A stretch of 64,000 nt of DNA from Paenibacillus daejeonensis DSM 15491. Lineage in GTDB: Bacteria; Bacillota; Bacilli; Paenibacillales; Paenibacillaceae. This document shows, one piece after another, positions 1 through 9,577 of this stretch. Below the pieces are notes generated by a model. That model was not told the origin of the DNA, made no database searches, and saw nothing but the letters and a program-made list of their open reading frames with translations. The first letter of the stretch is position 1. Each line of letters begins with the position of its first letter. Position numbers and translations under genes: made by a program. The stretch covers positions 227,417 to 291,416 of the forward strand of contig NZ_KB899663.1 in the NCBI RefSeq assembly GCF_000378385.1, written 5' to 3'.

Positions 1-1987
1 GCTGCTGAGAGGACGGGCCCGCCAGAATCGTGTAGGTGCCTGTATGGACATGCCAATCTTTCAATTGGACATTGTAGTAGGCGAAGGCACGTTTGTCCAG
101 CGTAAGGGTGACAGTTTTCTCCTCACCTGGCTCGAGTGCCACTTTGGCGAAGCCTTTGAGCTCCTTGTCCGGACGGATCACCTGCTTCGTATTGTCCCGA
201 ACATACAGCTGCACAATCTCCTTGCCTGGACGGGAGCCGGTGTTCTTGACTTTGAGCGTGACGGTCAACGTCTCATCATCGCGCAGGTGGGCTTTGTCGA
301 GCTTCAGCTTGCTGTAGGCAAAAGTGGTATAGCTGAGCCCGTAACCGAACGGAAACTGGGTGCGCATGTTCTTCGTGTCATAGTAACGATAGCCAACGAA
401 GAGGCCTTCCCGGTATTCAACCCGGTCGCCTTCCCCGGGAAAGTTCAGGTAGGAAGGATTGTCGCTGAGCTGGAGCGGGAACGTCTCCGCGAGCTTGCCG
501 CTAGGGTTGCGCACGCCATACACCAGATCAGCGGCGGCTCCGCCAACGGCTTGTCCGCCCAGATAGCATTCAAGCACGGCACTCACTTGGTCCAGCCAGG
601 GGAAATTGATGACCGAGCCATTCATCAGGATGACAATGACTTGATTATGAACGGCTGCGATTTCGTGAATGAGCCGGTTTTGGTTGGCCGGCAGGTCCAG
701 ATGCGTTCGGTCATAGCCCTCCGACTCATAGCGGTCCGGCAGACCAGCGTAGATAACTATGACCTCTGCAGCTTTTGCCGCTGTAATGGCTTCGGACAGG
801 AGCTCCTCGCTAGTCTCATCTGTAGCAAGATCATACCCTTGCGCGTACACGACCGATGAGGGCTGGTCCGCCAGCTTACGCATTTCCTGCAGTGGCTCGT
901 CCAGTCGGGACGGATTGATATGCGAGCTTCCGCCGCCTTGATAGCGAGGCTGCTTGGCAAATGCCCCGATGACTGCTACTTTGGCAGCAGCCTCAATTGG
1001 CAGGAGATCGCCATCGTTTTTCAGCAGCACCATGCTCTCCGCAGCTACCTTGCGCGCTAGCAGGTGGTGTTGATCTGCATCATACGTGAAGCCTTCCTGT
1101 TTGGCATCAACCGCTTGGAAGATGACTCGCAACAGCCGCAAAACGGCTTGATCGAGCTCGGCTTCGGTTAACTGCCCACTGCTAATCGCGTCCAGCACCT
1201 TTTGTTCGCCTCTGCCGTTGCTTGCCGGCATCTCCAGCTCCAGTCCGGCAGCCAATGCGCGGTCCCGCTCATTCACGGCGCCCCAGTCGGAGACGACGAA
1301 CCCTTCATGACCCCATTCATCCTTGAGGATGTCGGTTAGCAAGCGTTTGTTCTCCGAGGCAAAAGCGCCGTTCACCTGGTTGTATGAGCTCATGACCGTC
1401 CAGGGCTGGGCCTTCTTGACCGCGCCTTCGAAGCTGGCCAAGTAAATCTCCCGCAGCGTTCGCTCGTCAACAATGACATCTGTCGTCATGCGGCGATGCT
1501 CCTGGTTATTGGCTGCGAAGTGCTTCAGGGACGTCCCAACGCCCTGGCTCTGCACACCCTGGATATGACTGGCGGCCAGCTCGGAGGAAAGATAAGGATC
1601 TTCGGAGAAGTATTCGAAATTCCTTCCGCACAGTGGAGAGCGCTTAATATTAGTGCCCGGACCGAGCAGGATCGCCACGTCCTCGGCTTGGCATTCTTCA
1701 CCCAGAGCAACGCCGACCTGCTCAATCAGCTCACGATCCCAGGAGCAGGCGAGCCCGGCTGCACTCGGAAAGCAAGTCGCAGGCACACTGTCGAATAAGC
1801 CCAGATGATCGCTGCCCTCTCTTTGCTTGCGCAAGCCATGCGGTCCGTCGGTCAACATGATCGAAGGGATGCCCAGGCGTTCAACGCCTTTAAGATGCCA
1901 GAAATCCAGACCGGAGCAGAGACCGGCCTTTTCCTCAAGTGTCATCTCGGCCATCAAGGCTTCCAAATTGCGTGCTGGCTGTGTCAT
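1..1987 (-). CDS. GH3 family beta-glucosidase (3' end beyond window)
   Basis: Glycoside hydrolase family 3 enzyme, probably cytoplasmic, that releases terminal beta-linked sugars from oligosaccharides. About 662 codons are visible and the frame is still open at base 1, so the C-terminus is missing. The N-terminal TIM-barrel part carries [17 protein letters not shown] and the FVVSDWGAV segment that holds the nucleophile Asp. The C-terminal part visible near the edge ([16 protein letters not shown], ending in a GTYTILAG strand) is the fibronectin III-like domain of bacterial GH3 enzymes. No signal peptide is seen. The ATG at 1987 has a GAGGAGG site about 8 nt upstream. It is divergent from the AraC regulator at 2120, which is a likely controller. 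Substrate specificity (glucose, xylose or other) cannot be read from the sequence. Confidence 0.93.
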   Translation of the reverse strand, partial: MTQPARNLEALMAEMTLEEKAGLCSGLDFWHLKGVERLGIPSIMLTDGPHGLRKQREGSDHLGLFDSVPATCFPSAAGLACSWDRELIEQVGVALGEECQAEDVAILLGPGTNIKRSPLCGRNFEYFSEDPYLSSELAASHIQGVQSQGVGTSLKHFAANNQEHRRMTTDVIVDERTLREIYLASFEGAVKKAQPWTVMSSYNQVNGAFASENKRLLTDILKDEWGHEGFVVSDWGAVNERDRALAAGLELEMPASNGRGEQKVLDAISSGQLTEAELDQAVLRLLRVIFQAVDAKQEGFTYDADQHHLLARKVAAESMVLLKNDGDLLPIEAAAKVAVIGAFAKQPRYQGGGSSHINPSRLDEPLQEMRKLADQPSSVVYAQGYDLATDETSEELLSEAITAAKAAEVIVIYAGLPDRYESEGYDRTHLDLPANQNRLIHEIAAVHNQVIVILMNGSVINFPWLDQVSAVLECYLGGQAVGGAAADLVYGVRNPSGKLAETFPLQLSDNPSYLNFPGEGDRVEYREGLFVGYRYYDTKNMRTQFPFGYGLSYTTFAYSKLKLDKAHLRDDETLTVTLKVKNTGSRPGKEIVQLYVRDNTKQVIRPDKELKGFAKVALEPGEEKTVTLTLDKRAFAYYNVQLKDWHVHTGTYTILAGPSSQQ

Positions 1988-2119
1988 GGAAATTCCTCCT
2001 CATAAGAGTAGAATTAAAAGTAGTAATCCCTTTCATCATAGACCATCGTTCACTGAATTAATGGTAGAATACCGTTATTTTTGGTACGATGTGAGTAAGG
2101 ATTGGAGGGAGGGAAGGCG

Positions 2120-3283
2120 ATGAACGAGAAATGGAGCGAGGCTGGCCTGCTGCTGCATGAATTATTCAAGCTGCCTGTTCATCTGGTGACGAAGGAGGGG
2201 AAGGTCGTGAGCAGGATTGGCCAGTCATTGGGGCACTCCATGCAGACCGATCTGGCGTTGTTCTTCACCACACCGATGCCTCCAGAGCGATCGGATACAA
2301 GAGTGAGTACACGAACAACTGCGGCTGGGGAGCGGCTTCTGTTGATTCCCTTGCCGGGTTCCACTGCAGATGCAAGCTGGCTGGCTATCGGGCCGTTCCT
2401 GTCTGATTCGGTGGCGTCCGATGACCAATCCCTGATTGTCCTGGGGAACGAGCAGCAGCTCCTAGTGGCACGGACCGGTTATTTTATGCTGCATGGTACT
2501 CTAATCGAGGAGCACGCGATCCGTCTGGATGAGCAGGCCGTATCCACTCCAGCCTATATTCAAGAGAGCCAAAAGCGGATCAACGACCGCAAGCTGCGCC
2601 AAGAGCTGCATCATGATTGGCAGGACGAGAGGCAGCTGCTGCGTTGCATCAGTGAGGGCAATCCTGATAAGCTGGCCGCCATGCTGAAGGGGCCTGATTT
2701 TATCAGCAATCCTGGTGTTCTGTCCAGAAAAAGCCAACTGCAAAACCAGAAAAACCTGACGATCACCGTCGTTACGCTGGCGACCCGTTATGCGATGGAA
2801 GGGGGCCTTCCCAGTGAAACGGCCTACCATCTCAGCGACCTCTACATTCAAAAGCTGGATGAGCTGCACCGCTTCAGCGACGTCGATGCCCTACTCAAGC
2901 GGGCGTTGATCGACTTTGCGGAGCAGGTCCGCAATGCCCACTGGAGTCACTGTTCGATGCCCGTGAGGCGAGCGGTTCATTATGTGCAAAATCACGTCTA
3001 TGACAAATTCGATCTCGAACAGGCAGCACGCGTATCGGGATACACGGCAGATTACCTGGCCCGCCGTTTTAAGCTGGAGACAGGAAGGAGCTTTCACGAC
3101 TATGTTGCTGAACTGAGGATCCGGGAGGCCCAAAACCTGATTCTCTACTCCACCCTGGCATTGTCCGAGATTTCGAGTCTTCTGCATTTTTGCGACCAAA
3201 GCTATTTTACCAAGGTGTTCAAAAAGTATACCGGCCAGACGCCGAAGCAGTATCAGAAGGGATTGGCCACAAGTCCCCCCTAA
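2120..3283 (+). CDS. AraC-family transcriptional regulator
   Basis: DNA-binding regulator of 387 residues. The last ~100 residues form the double helix-turn-helix of the AraC family: VHYVQNHVYDKFDLEQAARV as the first helix set, then FCDQSYFTKVFKKYTGQTPKQY as the conserved second helix and end motif. The N-terminal ~270 residues are a sensing region typical of Paenibacillus regulators of sugar genes, without a recognisable cupin signature. The ATG at 2120 is preferred over the in-frame TTG at 2102 because a GGAGGGAGGG site sits just before it. It is divergent from the GH3 gene with 132 bp between the starts, so it probably controls that gene. The inducer is unknown. Confidence 0.9.
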   Translation: MNEKWSEAGLLLHELFKLPVHLVTKEGKVVSRIGQSLGHSMQTDLALFFTTPMPPERSDTRVSTRTTAAGERLLLIPLPGSTADASWLAIGPFLSDSVASDDQSLIVLGNEQQLLVARTGYFMLHGTLIEEHAIRLDEQAVSTPAYIQESQKRINDRKLRQELHHDWQDERQLLRCISEGNPDKLAAMLKGPDFISNPGVLSRKSQLQNQKNLTITVVTLATRYAMEGGLPSETAYHLSDLYIQKLDELHRFSDVDALLKRALIDFAEQVRNAHWSHCSMPVRRAVHYVQNHVYDKFDLEQAARVSGYTADYLARRFKLETGRSFHDYVAELRIREAQNLILYSTLALSEISSLLHFCDQSYFTKVFKKYTGQTPKQYQKGLATSPP

Positions 3284-3289
3284 TACTAC

Positions 3290-3335
3290 AAAAAAAAGGG
3301 ATGCTCGAATGATCAACATTCGAAGCATCCCTTCT
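3290..3335 (-). terminator. Rho-independent terminator for the GH114-like gene
   Basis: A hairpin of about 14 bp with one bulged base (arms about 3298-3311 and 3317-3331, 5-nt loop) is followed on the minus strand by a run of T (A-run 3290-3297 on the plus strand). It lies between two convergent genes and mainly serves the minus-strand gene ending at 3366. Confidence 0.85.
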
Positions 3336-3365
3336 TTGATAGCTCGTACCTGATTCCGTGATTGC

Positions 3366-6245
3366 TTATTGGCTCAACGTATAGCTAGGCAAGCTTGCTC
3401 CGGCACCAGGCAGCCGGTGGGTGGCAGAGTCGCCCTTGACGTAGCCGACCCGGATGGTGTCGCCAGGCTCGATCCAGCCCAGATAATCCAACCCCAGAGA
3501 TACTTCGATGCCCGTGCTTGTTGCAGCATACTGGTATTCCCTGAGATCATCAATCTCATGCCAGGCCCAGCTGTTATTTACGCCAACATATTCGTACAGC
3601 AGCCCGCCCTCGACCAGATAGTCAGCGCCCGTTACTCCCCAGGTCAAGTCATCAAACCCGGTAGAGGTATCATTATCGATATCGATAAAGAATTGCGCTT
3701 TGGCGGCATTTAGGCCTGTTCCTTCAGCATACAGATACAGGTCCCATTTGGTATTATAAACCTTCAACTTCGTAACCTCACTGCTGCCCGTAGCAATGGA
3801 GCTGACAGGGCTCCAATCCGAGAATAACCCATCGATCACAATTCCACTTGAAATTGCCCCAGGTGTAACCGTAATCGCTGAGCTCTGGGCCGATTCATTA
3901 CCGGAGTCGACGGCAGTGATTCGGAAGCTATAGGCCGTGCCGTTGGTCAAGCCAGTCACGATGTGGCTGGTTCCAGTCACGGGGCTAGACGTGATTTTCA
4001 CGCCATTTTGGTAGATATGATAGCCTTGAACATCAGTCTCGGCATTGGCATTCCAAGTAAGACCTACTTGCGTATCTCCGCTAACGGCTGTCAAACCCGT
4101 TGGAGCAGATGGGGCTACCGTATCATGGTAGACAATGTTATCGATATACAAGGAGCCGGAGTACGTCGGTGACAGGTCGGCCGTATTGATGATTCGGATC
4201 TCAATGGACTTGACCTTGTCCGCTTGGAATCCATCCTTTGCTCCGTCCCATCCGCCAATATAAGTCCCATCTACCGCCGGATTCATGGTCACCGTCTGAA
4301 AGGAATCAGACAAGATTACCGGGTTGGTCCATACTTTGACGTCGTTATTGTAATCCTTCAGCTCGATCTCAAACGATTTGCCTGCAGTTAAAGGGGCGGA
4401 GGCTTTGACTTCCAGTGTTACTGTTCCTTCCGACAGGTCAACCGGAACAAACCACTCTTTGGACAGCATTTTTGCAGCATTCTTCCAGGCTGACGTTCCC
4501 AATACGGTCATGTCCAGGCGTGCCAAACCATTTTCAGCAGCTAGCGCAATGCTGTCTGGATTTGGCGGATCCGTTACGCCGCGCAGACTTTTCCAGTTGC
4601 CTACACCCTGCGTGAAATCGTCGATCACTGGGTTTGGCAAAGGCATCGATTGGATATCCAAACCACTGCCCCACGTGGCTTCTGTCATTCCGGTCACGAG
4701 CGCCTTCCAGTCATAGGAGGGGGCTTCGTTCAGGAACCGGGTTCCCATCGATGGCACGAAACCATTAGCCCAGGCACGGTCAACGCTGATCTGCATAATG
4801 GCGACTTGTTCGGTTGTTGTATCTTTGGCATAGTCATGGGTCATGCCATGGAACCACTTGTCCGATTTGACCGGTCTTCCGTTTTGATCCCGTTTTACCG
4901 AGCCATCACTGTTATATTGAAACCGGATTTTATTGATCTGATTGGCAATCCCATCTGACCAGATATACTCATTGCTGTCAGCAGGATAGGCGTGATACCA
5001 CTCTACATTCATCCCGTTCTGATCCACTTCACTGCTTGCCCAGGTGGTTGTGAAGCTCTCGAACATTAAGCCGTCAATGGATCCGGCGACATCCAGGCTG
5101 TCCCCCGTCCCGTTAAGCAAGTGGAAGCCCCGATTCATAATAATCTTTTTGTCCGGAAATGCGGTTTTCATATCATTAATTAAGGTCGCCATCCCGGTGG
5201 AAGAAGCAGAAAAGTCAATATTTCTGGAAGGATCCACAAAGATGGAGGTGTCTACCGTATCGAGGAATACACCATCATAGCCTTTGGCATAGATCTCAGG
5301 CAACAGCTCATTGATGACCATGTCGCGCCAGAGCTGTTTGTTGGCGTCAATATAGTAGGAGTGCCAATTCAGGTTCTCAAGCGGGTCGCCATTGGCATCT
5401 GTGAAGTAGATATCAAGCGGATCTCCGTTGGCATCCGTTAAGATTTCTCTTGTTTCTCCAATGGAAATATACCCGATGAGGAAGGTCTCGGCATTCAAGT
5501 CCCGGATGTTTCTCAACGTTTGAACCGATACAACGTCAGCATCCGGCTCCAGCACAATGGCGTCATAATCGGCATACATGTTGAGGTCACCGTCAATAAC
5601 CGCATCACCGGCATAGTTCACCAAGTAGTTGCGGATATTGTCCCAATTGCCGGTGGAGGCCGCGGGAGGTACAGTCGCAGTCAGTGCATAGCTAGGCAAG
5701 GTGCCGCCATTAGCCGGGATAACATCCGTGGCCGAATCATTGACGATATAACCGACAGCAATAGTGCTGCTAGTCGTAATGCCTAACATCGACAGGGGGA
5801 TGGATAGCTCTACGACAGTGTCATTTTTGACATAATCCGTGCTTTGCAAGACACCAACCTGAGTCCAGGACCAAGCGCCGCCTTCATTTTTATAAACGAT
5901 GGCATTTTCGATCAGATAGTCGGCACCATTGGTTGCCCAACTGCCTACATTAAAGCCGGTAGCGGTATTCTGATCGGTATCGATAAAGAATTGACCTTTT
6001 ACATTCAGGCCGGTTCCTTCTACTTGCAAGAATAATCTCGCTTCATTGTTATGCGCCTTCAAAACCTTTCCAGAGACGGTATTCGTAGCTAGTGGAGAAA
6101 TGGAGGACCAGTCCCCGGAGCTTCCATCAATAATGATAATTCCCCCAGCGTATGTTAGTGAACTTGACACAAATACTGCGAGAAGAGTGAGCATAATACT
6201 TACTTTCATCAGATAAGAGCGAAGGAGAGCTTTCGAAGTTTTCAT
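3366..6245 (-). CDS. Secreted multidomain protein with GH114-like (TM1410-type) catalytic domain
   Basis: Exported protein of 959 residues with a signal peptide (about 1-33, hydrophobic VSIMLTLLAVFVSSSL). Residues about 35-190 form a beta-rich module starting IIIIDGSSGDWSSIS. A related copy ends the protein (about 810-959, GIVIDGLFSDWSPVSS). Residues about 198-535 match the endo-alpha-1,4-polygalactosaminidase/TM1410 family, with IGYISIGE and GYDGVFLDTVD. A galactose-binding-like module (about 540-720) and a fibronectin III domain (about 722-805) follow. The family hydrolyses galactosamine-containing exopolysaccharides, so the paired terminal modules may bind the polymer. The start at 6245 has GAGGTG 8 nt upstream. 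It shares an exact operator with the divergent ABC operon and the LacI gene, so it likely makes the oligosaccharides that operon imports. The substrate is inferred. Confidence 0.8.
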   Translation of the reverse strand: MKTSKALLRSYLMKVSIMLTLLAVFVSSSLTYAGGIIIIDGSSGDWSSISPLATNTVSGKVLKAHNNEARLFLQVEGTGLNVKGQFFIDTDQNTATGFNVGSWATNGADYLIENAIVYKNEGGAWSWTQVGVLQSTDYVKNDTVVELSIPLSMLGITTSSTIAVGYIVNDSATDVIPANGGTLPSYALTATVPPAASTGNWDNIRNYLVNYAGDAVIDGDLNMYADYDAIVLEPDADVVSVQTLRNIRDLNAETFLIGYISIGETREILTDANGDPLDIYFTDANGDPLENLNWHSYYIDANKQLWRDMVINELLPEIYAKGYDGVFLDTVDTSIFVDPSRNIDFSASSTGMATLINDMKTAFPDKKIIMNRGFHLLNGTGDSLDVAGSIDGLMFESFTTTWASSEVDQNGMNVEWYHAYPADSNEYIWSDGIANQINKIRFQYNSDGSVKRDQNGRPVKSDKWFHGMTHDYAKDTTTEQVAIMQISVDRAWANGFVPSMGTRFLNEAPSYDWKALVTGMTEATWGSGLDIQSMPLPNPVIDDFTQGVGNWKSLRGVTDPPNPDSIALAAENGLARLDMTVLGTSAWKNAAKMLSKEWFVPVDLSEGTVTLEVKASAPLTAGKSFEIELKDYNNDVKVWTNPVILSDSFQTVTMNPAVDGTYIGGWDGAKDGFQADKVKSIEIRIINTADLSPTYSGSLYIDNIVYHDTVAPSAPTGLTAVSGDTQVGLTWNANAETDVQGYHIYQNGVKITSSPVTGTSHIVTGLTNGTAYSFRITAVDSGNESAQSSAITVTPGAISSGIVIDGLFSDWSPVSSIATGSSEVTKLKVYNTKWDLYLYAEGTGLNAAKAQFFIDIDNDTSTGFDDLTWGVTGADYLVEGGLLYEYVGVNNSWAWHEIDDLREYQYAATSTGIEVSLGLDYLGWIEPGDTIRVGYVKGDSATHRLPGAGASLPSYTLSQ

Positions 6246-6412
6246 TACTGAATCACCTCACCATTTTGTTTTTGTCACCACGATTAAACGGTCAAGCGGC
6301 TTCTACGATTTCGGAAAGGCCTGGTTCAGCGCATCTCCATTCACCTCCTTTTATAAAAACCCCTATGAATTCGAAAATAGCAACGAAAAATTTACGGAAA
6401 ACTATTGCGTAA

Positions 6413-6463
6413 TTTGGGGCAAACTTATACATGCATATTAGCTTTAACTTTCAAAATTGTCAA
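6413..6463 (-). promoter_or_regulatory. SigA promoter with LacI-type operator for the GH114-like gene
   Basis: On the minus strand, TTGACA (6458-6463), 17 nt and TAATAT (6435-6440) form a strong SigA promoter. The operator TTTGGGGCAAAC (6413-6424) begins 10 nt downstream of the -10, over the likely start point. The same 12 bases recur at 6604-6615 and, inverted, at 11058-11069. Confidence 0.85.
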
Positions 6464-6564
6464 TCCTTATCTTGGGAATGCAAAGCTTCGTCTTAATGCT
6501 AAATCTCTGTAGTTAAGTAGCTAGTGAACATCAATCGATACTGGAACCAATTCCAAAAAATAGT

Positions 6565-6615
6565 TTGACAATCGACCAGTCCTGCATTAAAATCAAACTA
6601 TAATTTGGGGCAAAC
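6565..6615 (+). promoter_or_regulatory. SigA promoter with LacI-type operator for the ABC operon
   Basis: TTGACA (6565-6570), 17 nt and TAAAAT (6588-6593) form the promoter. The operator TTTGGGGCAAAC (6604-6615) starts 10 nt after the -10, the same geometry as on the divergent promoter at 6413-6463. Repression by the LacI-family protein at 11123 is the simplest reading. The rest of the 424-bp spacer (6246-6669) is AT-rich and shows nothing else. Confidence 0.85.
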
Positions 6616-6669
6616 AAATACAAAATTAATAAATTGGCGCAAAAAAATGAGCCTGAGAGGACGAAGTTT

Positions 6670-7770
6670 ATGGGGGAAAACATCAGAATGGCTTTTATCG
6701 GAGTGGGTGATATGGGATCGCATCATGCCATGGGTTTTGATCTCATTCCTGGCTGCGAGGTTAGCTACATATGTGATTTTGATGATCGGAATGTACAGAG
6801 AACGCTAAAGGAATTGAAAAACAGTCAGCCGATCATTTGTACAGATTATCGCGAAATTGTTAGTAATCCTGACATAGATGCAGTTGTGGTCAGCGTGCCA
6901 AACTATTTACATAGAGAAGTGGCCGTTCCCTTTTTGCAGGCGGGCAAGCATGTATTCCTCGAGAAGCCGGTGGCCCCGAATGTGGAGGATTGTGATGCGA
7001 TCCTGGCTGCAGCCGAACAATCGGGGAAAATTCTGCAGATCGGTCTGGTTTACCGTTATTCCAATCTGTACCGCAGAATGGCCAGAGAGATCCAAGGCGG
7101 TCGCTTGGCCGACGTTCAGATGATGTGGTGCAAGGAATTCCGTGATCCGTTTCCGCCAGTCGACTGGTTCTATGATGCTACAAAATCGGGAGGGGCGTTG
7201 GTCGAAAAGAATTGCCATCATTTTGATATCTTCAACTGGATGATGAACGCCAAACCGGTTCGCGTGTTTGCGTCCGGCGGCCAACATCTCATCCGTCATG
7301 GTCACAGCAGAGTCATCACCAATTCATACACGCATTATCCGGCGAAGGAAATCGAGCATAGCTCCATCGTGGATCACGCTTGGGTCATTGTTGATTATGA
7401 GAATGGCAGCAAGGCGAATCTTGGACTGTGTATGTACTTGCAGCCTCGCAATCTAATGGAGGAAGGGCTTGAATTTGGATTAATCGGAAGCAATGGCGCT
7501 CAGATGCAAGCAAAAAGGGATAAAACGATCAGTATCTATGGCGGAGAAGATTATACAAAGGAAGAGATTAATGTGGATGTCCGGTCGGATTCGCTGGCTG
7601 GCGGGCATACCGGAGGACAAACGCAGCGAGCAGAATTCATAGCCTGCATTCGTTCAGGGCGCTCGCCTGTTGCTTCGGGAAGTGTAGGAAGAGATGCGTT
7701 GTTGGTAGCCTTGGCAGCGGAGAAGTCGATTCGCGAAGAGCGGTATGTCTATATCAATGAAATGGGATAG
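6670..7770 (+). CDS. Gfo/Idh/MocA-family oxidoreductase
   Basis: NAD(P)-dependent sugar dehydrogenase of 366 residues. The Rossmann motif GVGDMG lies near the N-terminus, and the family EKPVAP motif, with the catalytic-site lysine, lies at about residue 95. The C-terminal half is the GFO/IDH/MocA alpha/beta domain. The ATG at 6670 is preferred over the TTG at 6634 because GAGAGGA sits 8 nt before it. It is first in an operon with two sugar permeases and a binding protein, so it probably oxidises the imported sugar or a derivative in the cytoplasm. The exact substrate is unknown. An operator shared with the secreted GH114-like enzyme links it to the same polymer. Confidence 0.9.
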   Translation: MGENIRMAFIGVGDMGSHHAMGFDLIPGCEVSYICDFDDRNVQRTLKELKNSQPIICTDYREIVSNPDIDAVVVSVPNYLHREVAVPFLQAGKHVFLEKPVAPNVEDCDAILAAAEQSGKILQIGLVYRYSNLYRRMAREIQGGRLADVQMMWCKEFRDPFPPVDWFYDATKSGGALVEKNCHHFDIFNWMMNAKPVRVFASGGQHLIRHGHSRVITNSYTHYPAKEIEHSSIVDHAWVIVDYENGSKANLGLCMYLQPRNLMEEGLEFGLIGSNGAQMQAKRDKTISIYGGEDYTKEEINVDVRSDSLAGGHTGGQTQRAEFIACIRSGRSPVASGSVGRDALLVALAAEKSIREERYVYINEMG

Positions 7771-7781
7771 AGGGTGGTCTT

Positions 7782-8678
7782 TTGAACAGGCTTGGAAAGT
7801 TCGAGGATGCAAAATTTTTCCTATTCATCCTGCCATGGATGATTGGATTTACCGTGTTTTTTCTCATTCCTTTTGTAACGGCGGTCTACTATGCCTTCAC
7901 GGATGCCAGAATCCCAGGCGCTGCGGATTTGAACTTTGTAGGTTTGGATAATTTTACGGCCTTATTCAATGATCGTATCTTTGGAAAAGCCATTTTGAAC
8001 ACCTTGTTTTTTGTGTTTGTGGGCGTCCCGGTCGTGACCTGCGGCATGCTGTTGCTCGCGATGCTGCTAAATGCGGATGTGAAGGGGATTGCCTTGTTCC
8101 GAACCTTCTATTATTTGCCTACCCTAGTTCCGATTGTTGCGACGGTCATTATTTGGAGGCTCGTCTTCAATAGCGAGTTCGGCATCTTGAATGCGATCTT
8201 GGGGACATTCGGCATAGCTAAGATTAGCTGGCTTGGTGAAGCATGGTCCATCAAACCGGTCATCGTCTTGCTGCAGGTATGGATTTCTGGTAGTGGGGTT
8301 TTAATTTTCCTGGCCGCACTGAAAGGTGTGCCGAAGCACTTGTACGAAGCTGCTGAAATTGATGGTGCAGGCAAATTGAGGCGTTTCTTTTCCGTGACCT
8401 TGCCCATGATTAGCCCGGCGATCTTATTCGTATTGGTCATTCAGACAATGTACAACTTCCAGATGTTCACCGAAGCGCTGCTGCTGGCAGAGGGTGGTCC
8501 GAATTATGCTTCCTACACCTACGTTTATGACATCTATAAGACAGCCTTTACGGAATTGAAATACGGGATGGCGATGGCACAATCCATGATCTTGTTCGCA
8601 ATGATTCTGGTCGTCACGCTGGCTCTCCTGAAATCATCGAATCGTTTTGTCTATTATGAAGGGGAAAAGAGGGGGTGA
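7782..8678 (+). CDS. Carbohydrate ABC transporter permease (MalF/UgpA type)
   Basis: Inner-membrane subunit of 298 residues with about six transmembrane helices. The EAA loop reads LYEAAEIDGAGKLRRFFSVT, which docks the ATPase. It starts with TTG, 11 bp after the dehydrogenase stop, with a GAGGGTGG site. It pairs with the permease at 8685 and the binding lipoprotein at 9578 as a CUT1-type sugar importer. No ATPase is encoded here. Firmicute importers of this type commonly share an MsmX-like ATPase encoded elsewhere, so that is the expected partner. Confidence 0.93.
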   Translation: MNRLGKFEDAKFFLFILPWMIGFTVFFLIPFVTAVYYAFTDARIPGAADLNFVGLDNFTALFNDRIFGKAILNTLFFVFVGVPVVTCGMLLLAMLLNADVKGIALFRTFYYLPTLVPIVATVIIWRLVFNSEFGILNAILGTFGIAKISWLGEAWSIKPVIVLLQVWISGSGVLIFLAALKGVPKHLYEAAEIDGAGKLRRFFSVTLPMISPAILFVLVIQTMYNFQMFTEALLLAEGGPNYASYTYVYDIYKTAFTELKYGMAMAQSMILFAMILVVTLALLKSSNRFVYYEGEKRG

Positions 8679-8684
8679 GGTCAG

Positions 8685-9524
8685 GTGCAAACAAGTAGAA
8701 AGGTTGGTTCATCGTCCATTAAAGCCTACGTATTGCTTACTGGTGTCTTATGCTTATTCATTGGACCGCTCATCTGGATGCTGTCGACGATGTTGAAAAC
8801 CAAAACCGAGACCTACCGGTTTCCTCCGACCGTCATTCCTGAGGAAATTACATTTGATGCGTTCCAGCGATTGTTCACGGTACAGCCTCTCATGTGGAAA
8901 TGGATAGGGAATTCTGTGCTGATCGCAGTGGCTGTAGCGGTGGGCACGGTCATCTCTAGTTCCATTGCCGCCTACGGCTTTGCCAGATTTGAGAATCGAT
9001 ATAAAAACGCTTTGTTTCTAGTTGTGCTTACGACGCTGATGATTCCGGCATCGGTGATGATTATTCCTTCCTTTGTTCTGTTTGTGAAGCTGAATTGGAT
9101 CAACACGTGGGCACCGCTGATCGTCCCCGCATGGCTGGGCGGAGCCTATTACATCTTTTTGTTCCGGCAATTCTTTATGAGCATCCCGCTAGAGCTTGAT
9201 GAAGCGACGTTTTTGGATGGAGGCGGCAGATGGACCGTATTTCAGAAAATCATCATGCCGCTGTCGAAGCCGGTCATCATCACGGTTCTTATCTTCTCGT
9301 TCGTGTATGCCTGGCTTGATTTCCTGGGGCCATTCTTATATCTGAAGAGTAATGAGCTGTTTACCCTCAGTGTAGGACTGCAGCTGTTAATCGGACAGAC
9401 GGGCCAAGACTTCCCTGCTCTGGCTGCCGGCGCATTCATCAGTATTTTGCCTATCGCTGTCATCTACTTCTTTGCGCAACGCTACATTGTGGAGGGGGTG
9501 GTGTTGACAGGCAGCAAGGGTTGA
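8685..9524 (+). CDS. Carbohydrate ABC transporter permease (MalG/UgpE type)
   Basis: Second membrane subunit, 279 residues with about six transmembrane helices. The EAA loop is LELDEATFLDGGGRWTVFQK. The start is GTG, placed 6 nt after the previous stop and preceded by a GGGGTGAGG site, so translation is coupled. With the gene at 7782 it forms the heterodimeric channel of a CUT1 sugar importer. The C-terminal YIVEGVVLTGSKG ending is characteristic of MalG-type proteins. Confidence 0.93.
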   Translation: MQTSRKVGSSSIKAYVLLTGVLCLFIGPLIWMLSTMLKTKTETYRFPPTVIPEEITFDAFQRLFTVQPLMWKWIGNSVLIAVAVAVGTVISSSIAAYGFARFENRYKNALFLVVLTTLMIPASVMIIPSFVLFVKLNWINTWAPLIVPAWLGGAYYIFLFRQFFMSIPLELDEATFLDGGGRWTVFQKIIMPLSKPVIITVLIFSFVYAWLDFLGPFLYLKSNELFTLSVGLQLLIGQTGQDFPALAAGAFISILPIAVIYFFAQRYIVEGVVLTGSKG

Positions 9525-9577
9525 CCAGAACGTCAGCAGTGCCGCAACACCTATTATGATTGAGGGGGAAATGTTCA

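Noticed and set aside
44-859. 271-codon plus-strand open frame
   Set aside because: It is antisense to the GH3 gene, has no ribosome site and no recognisable domain.
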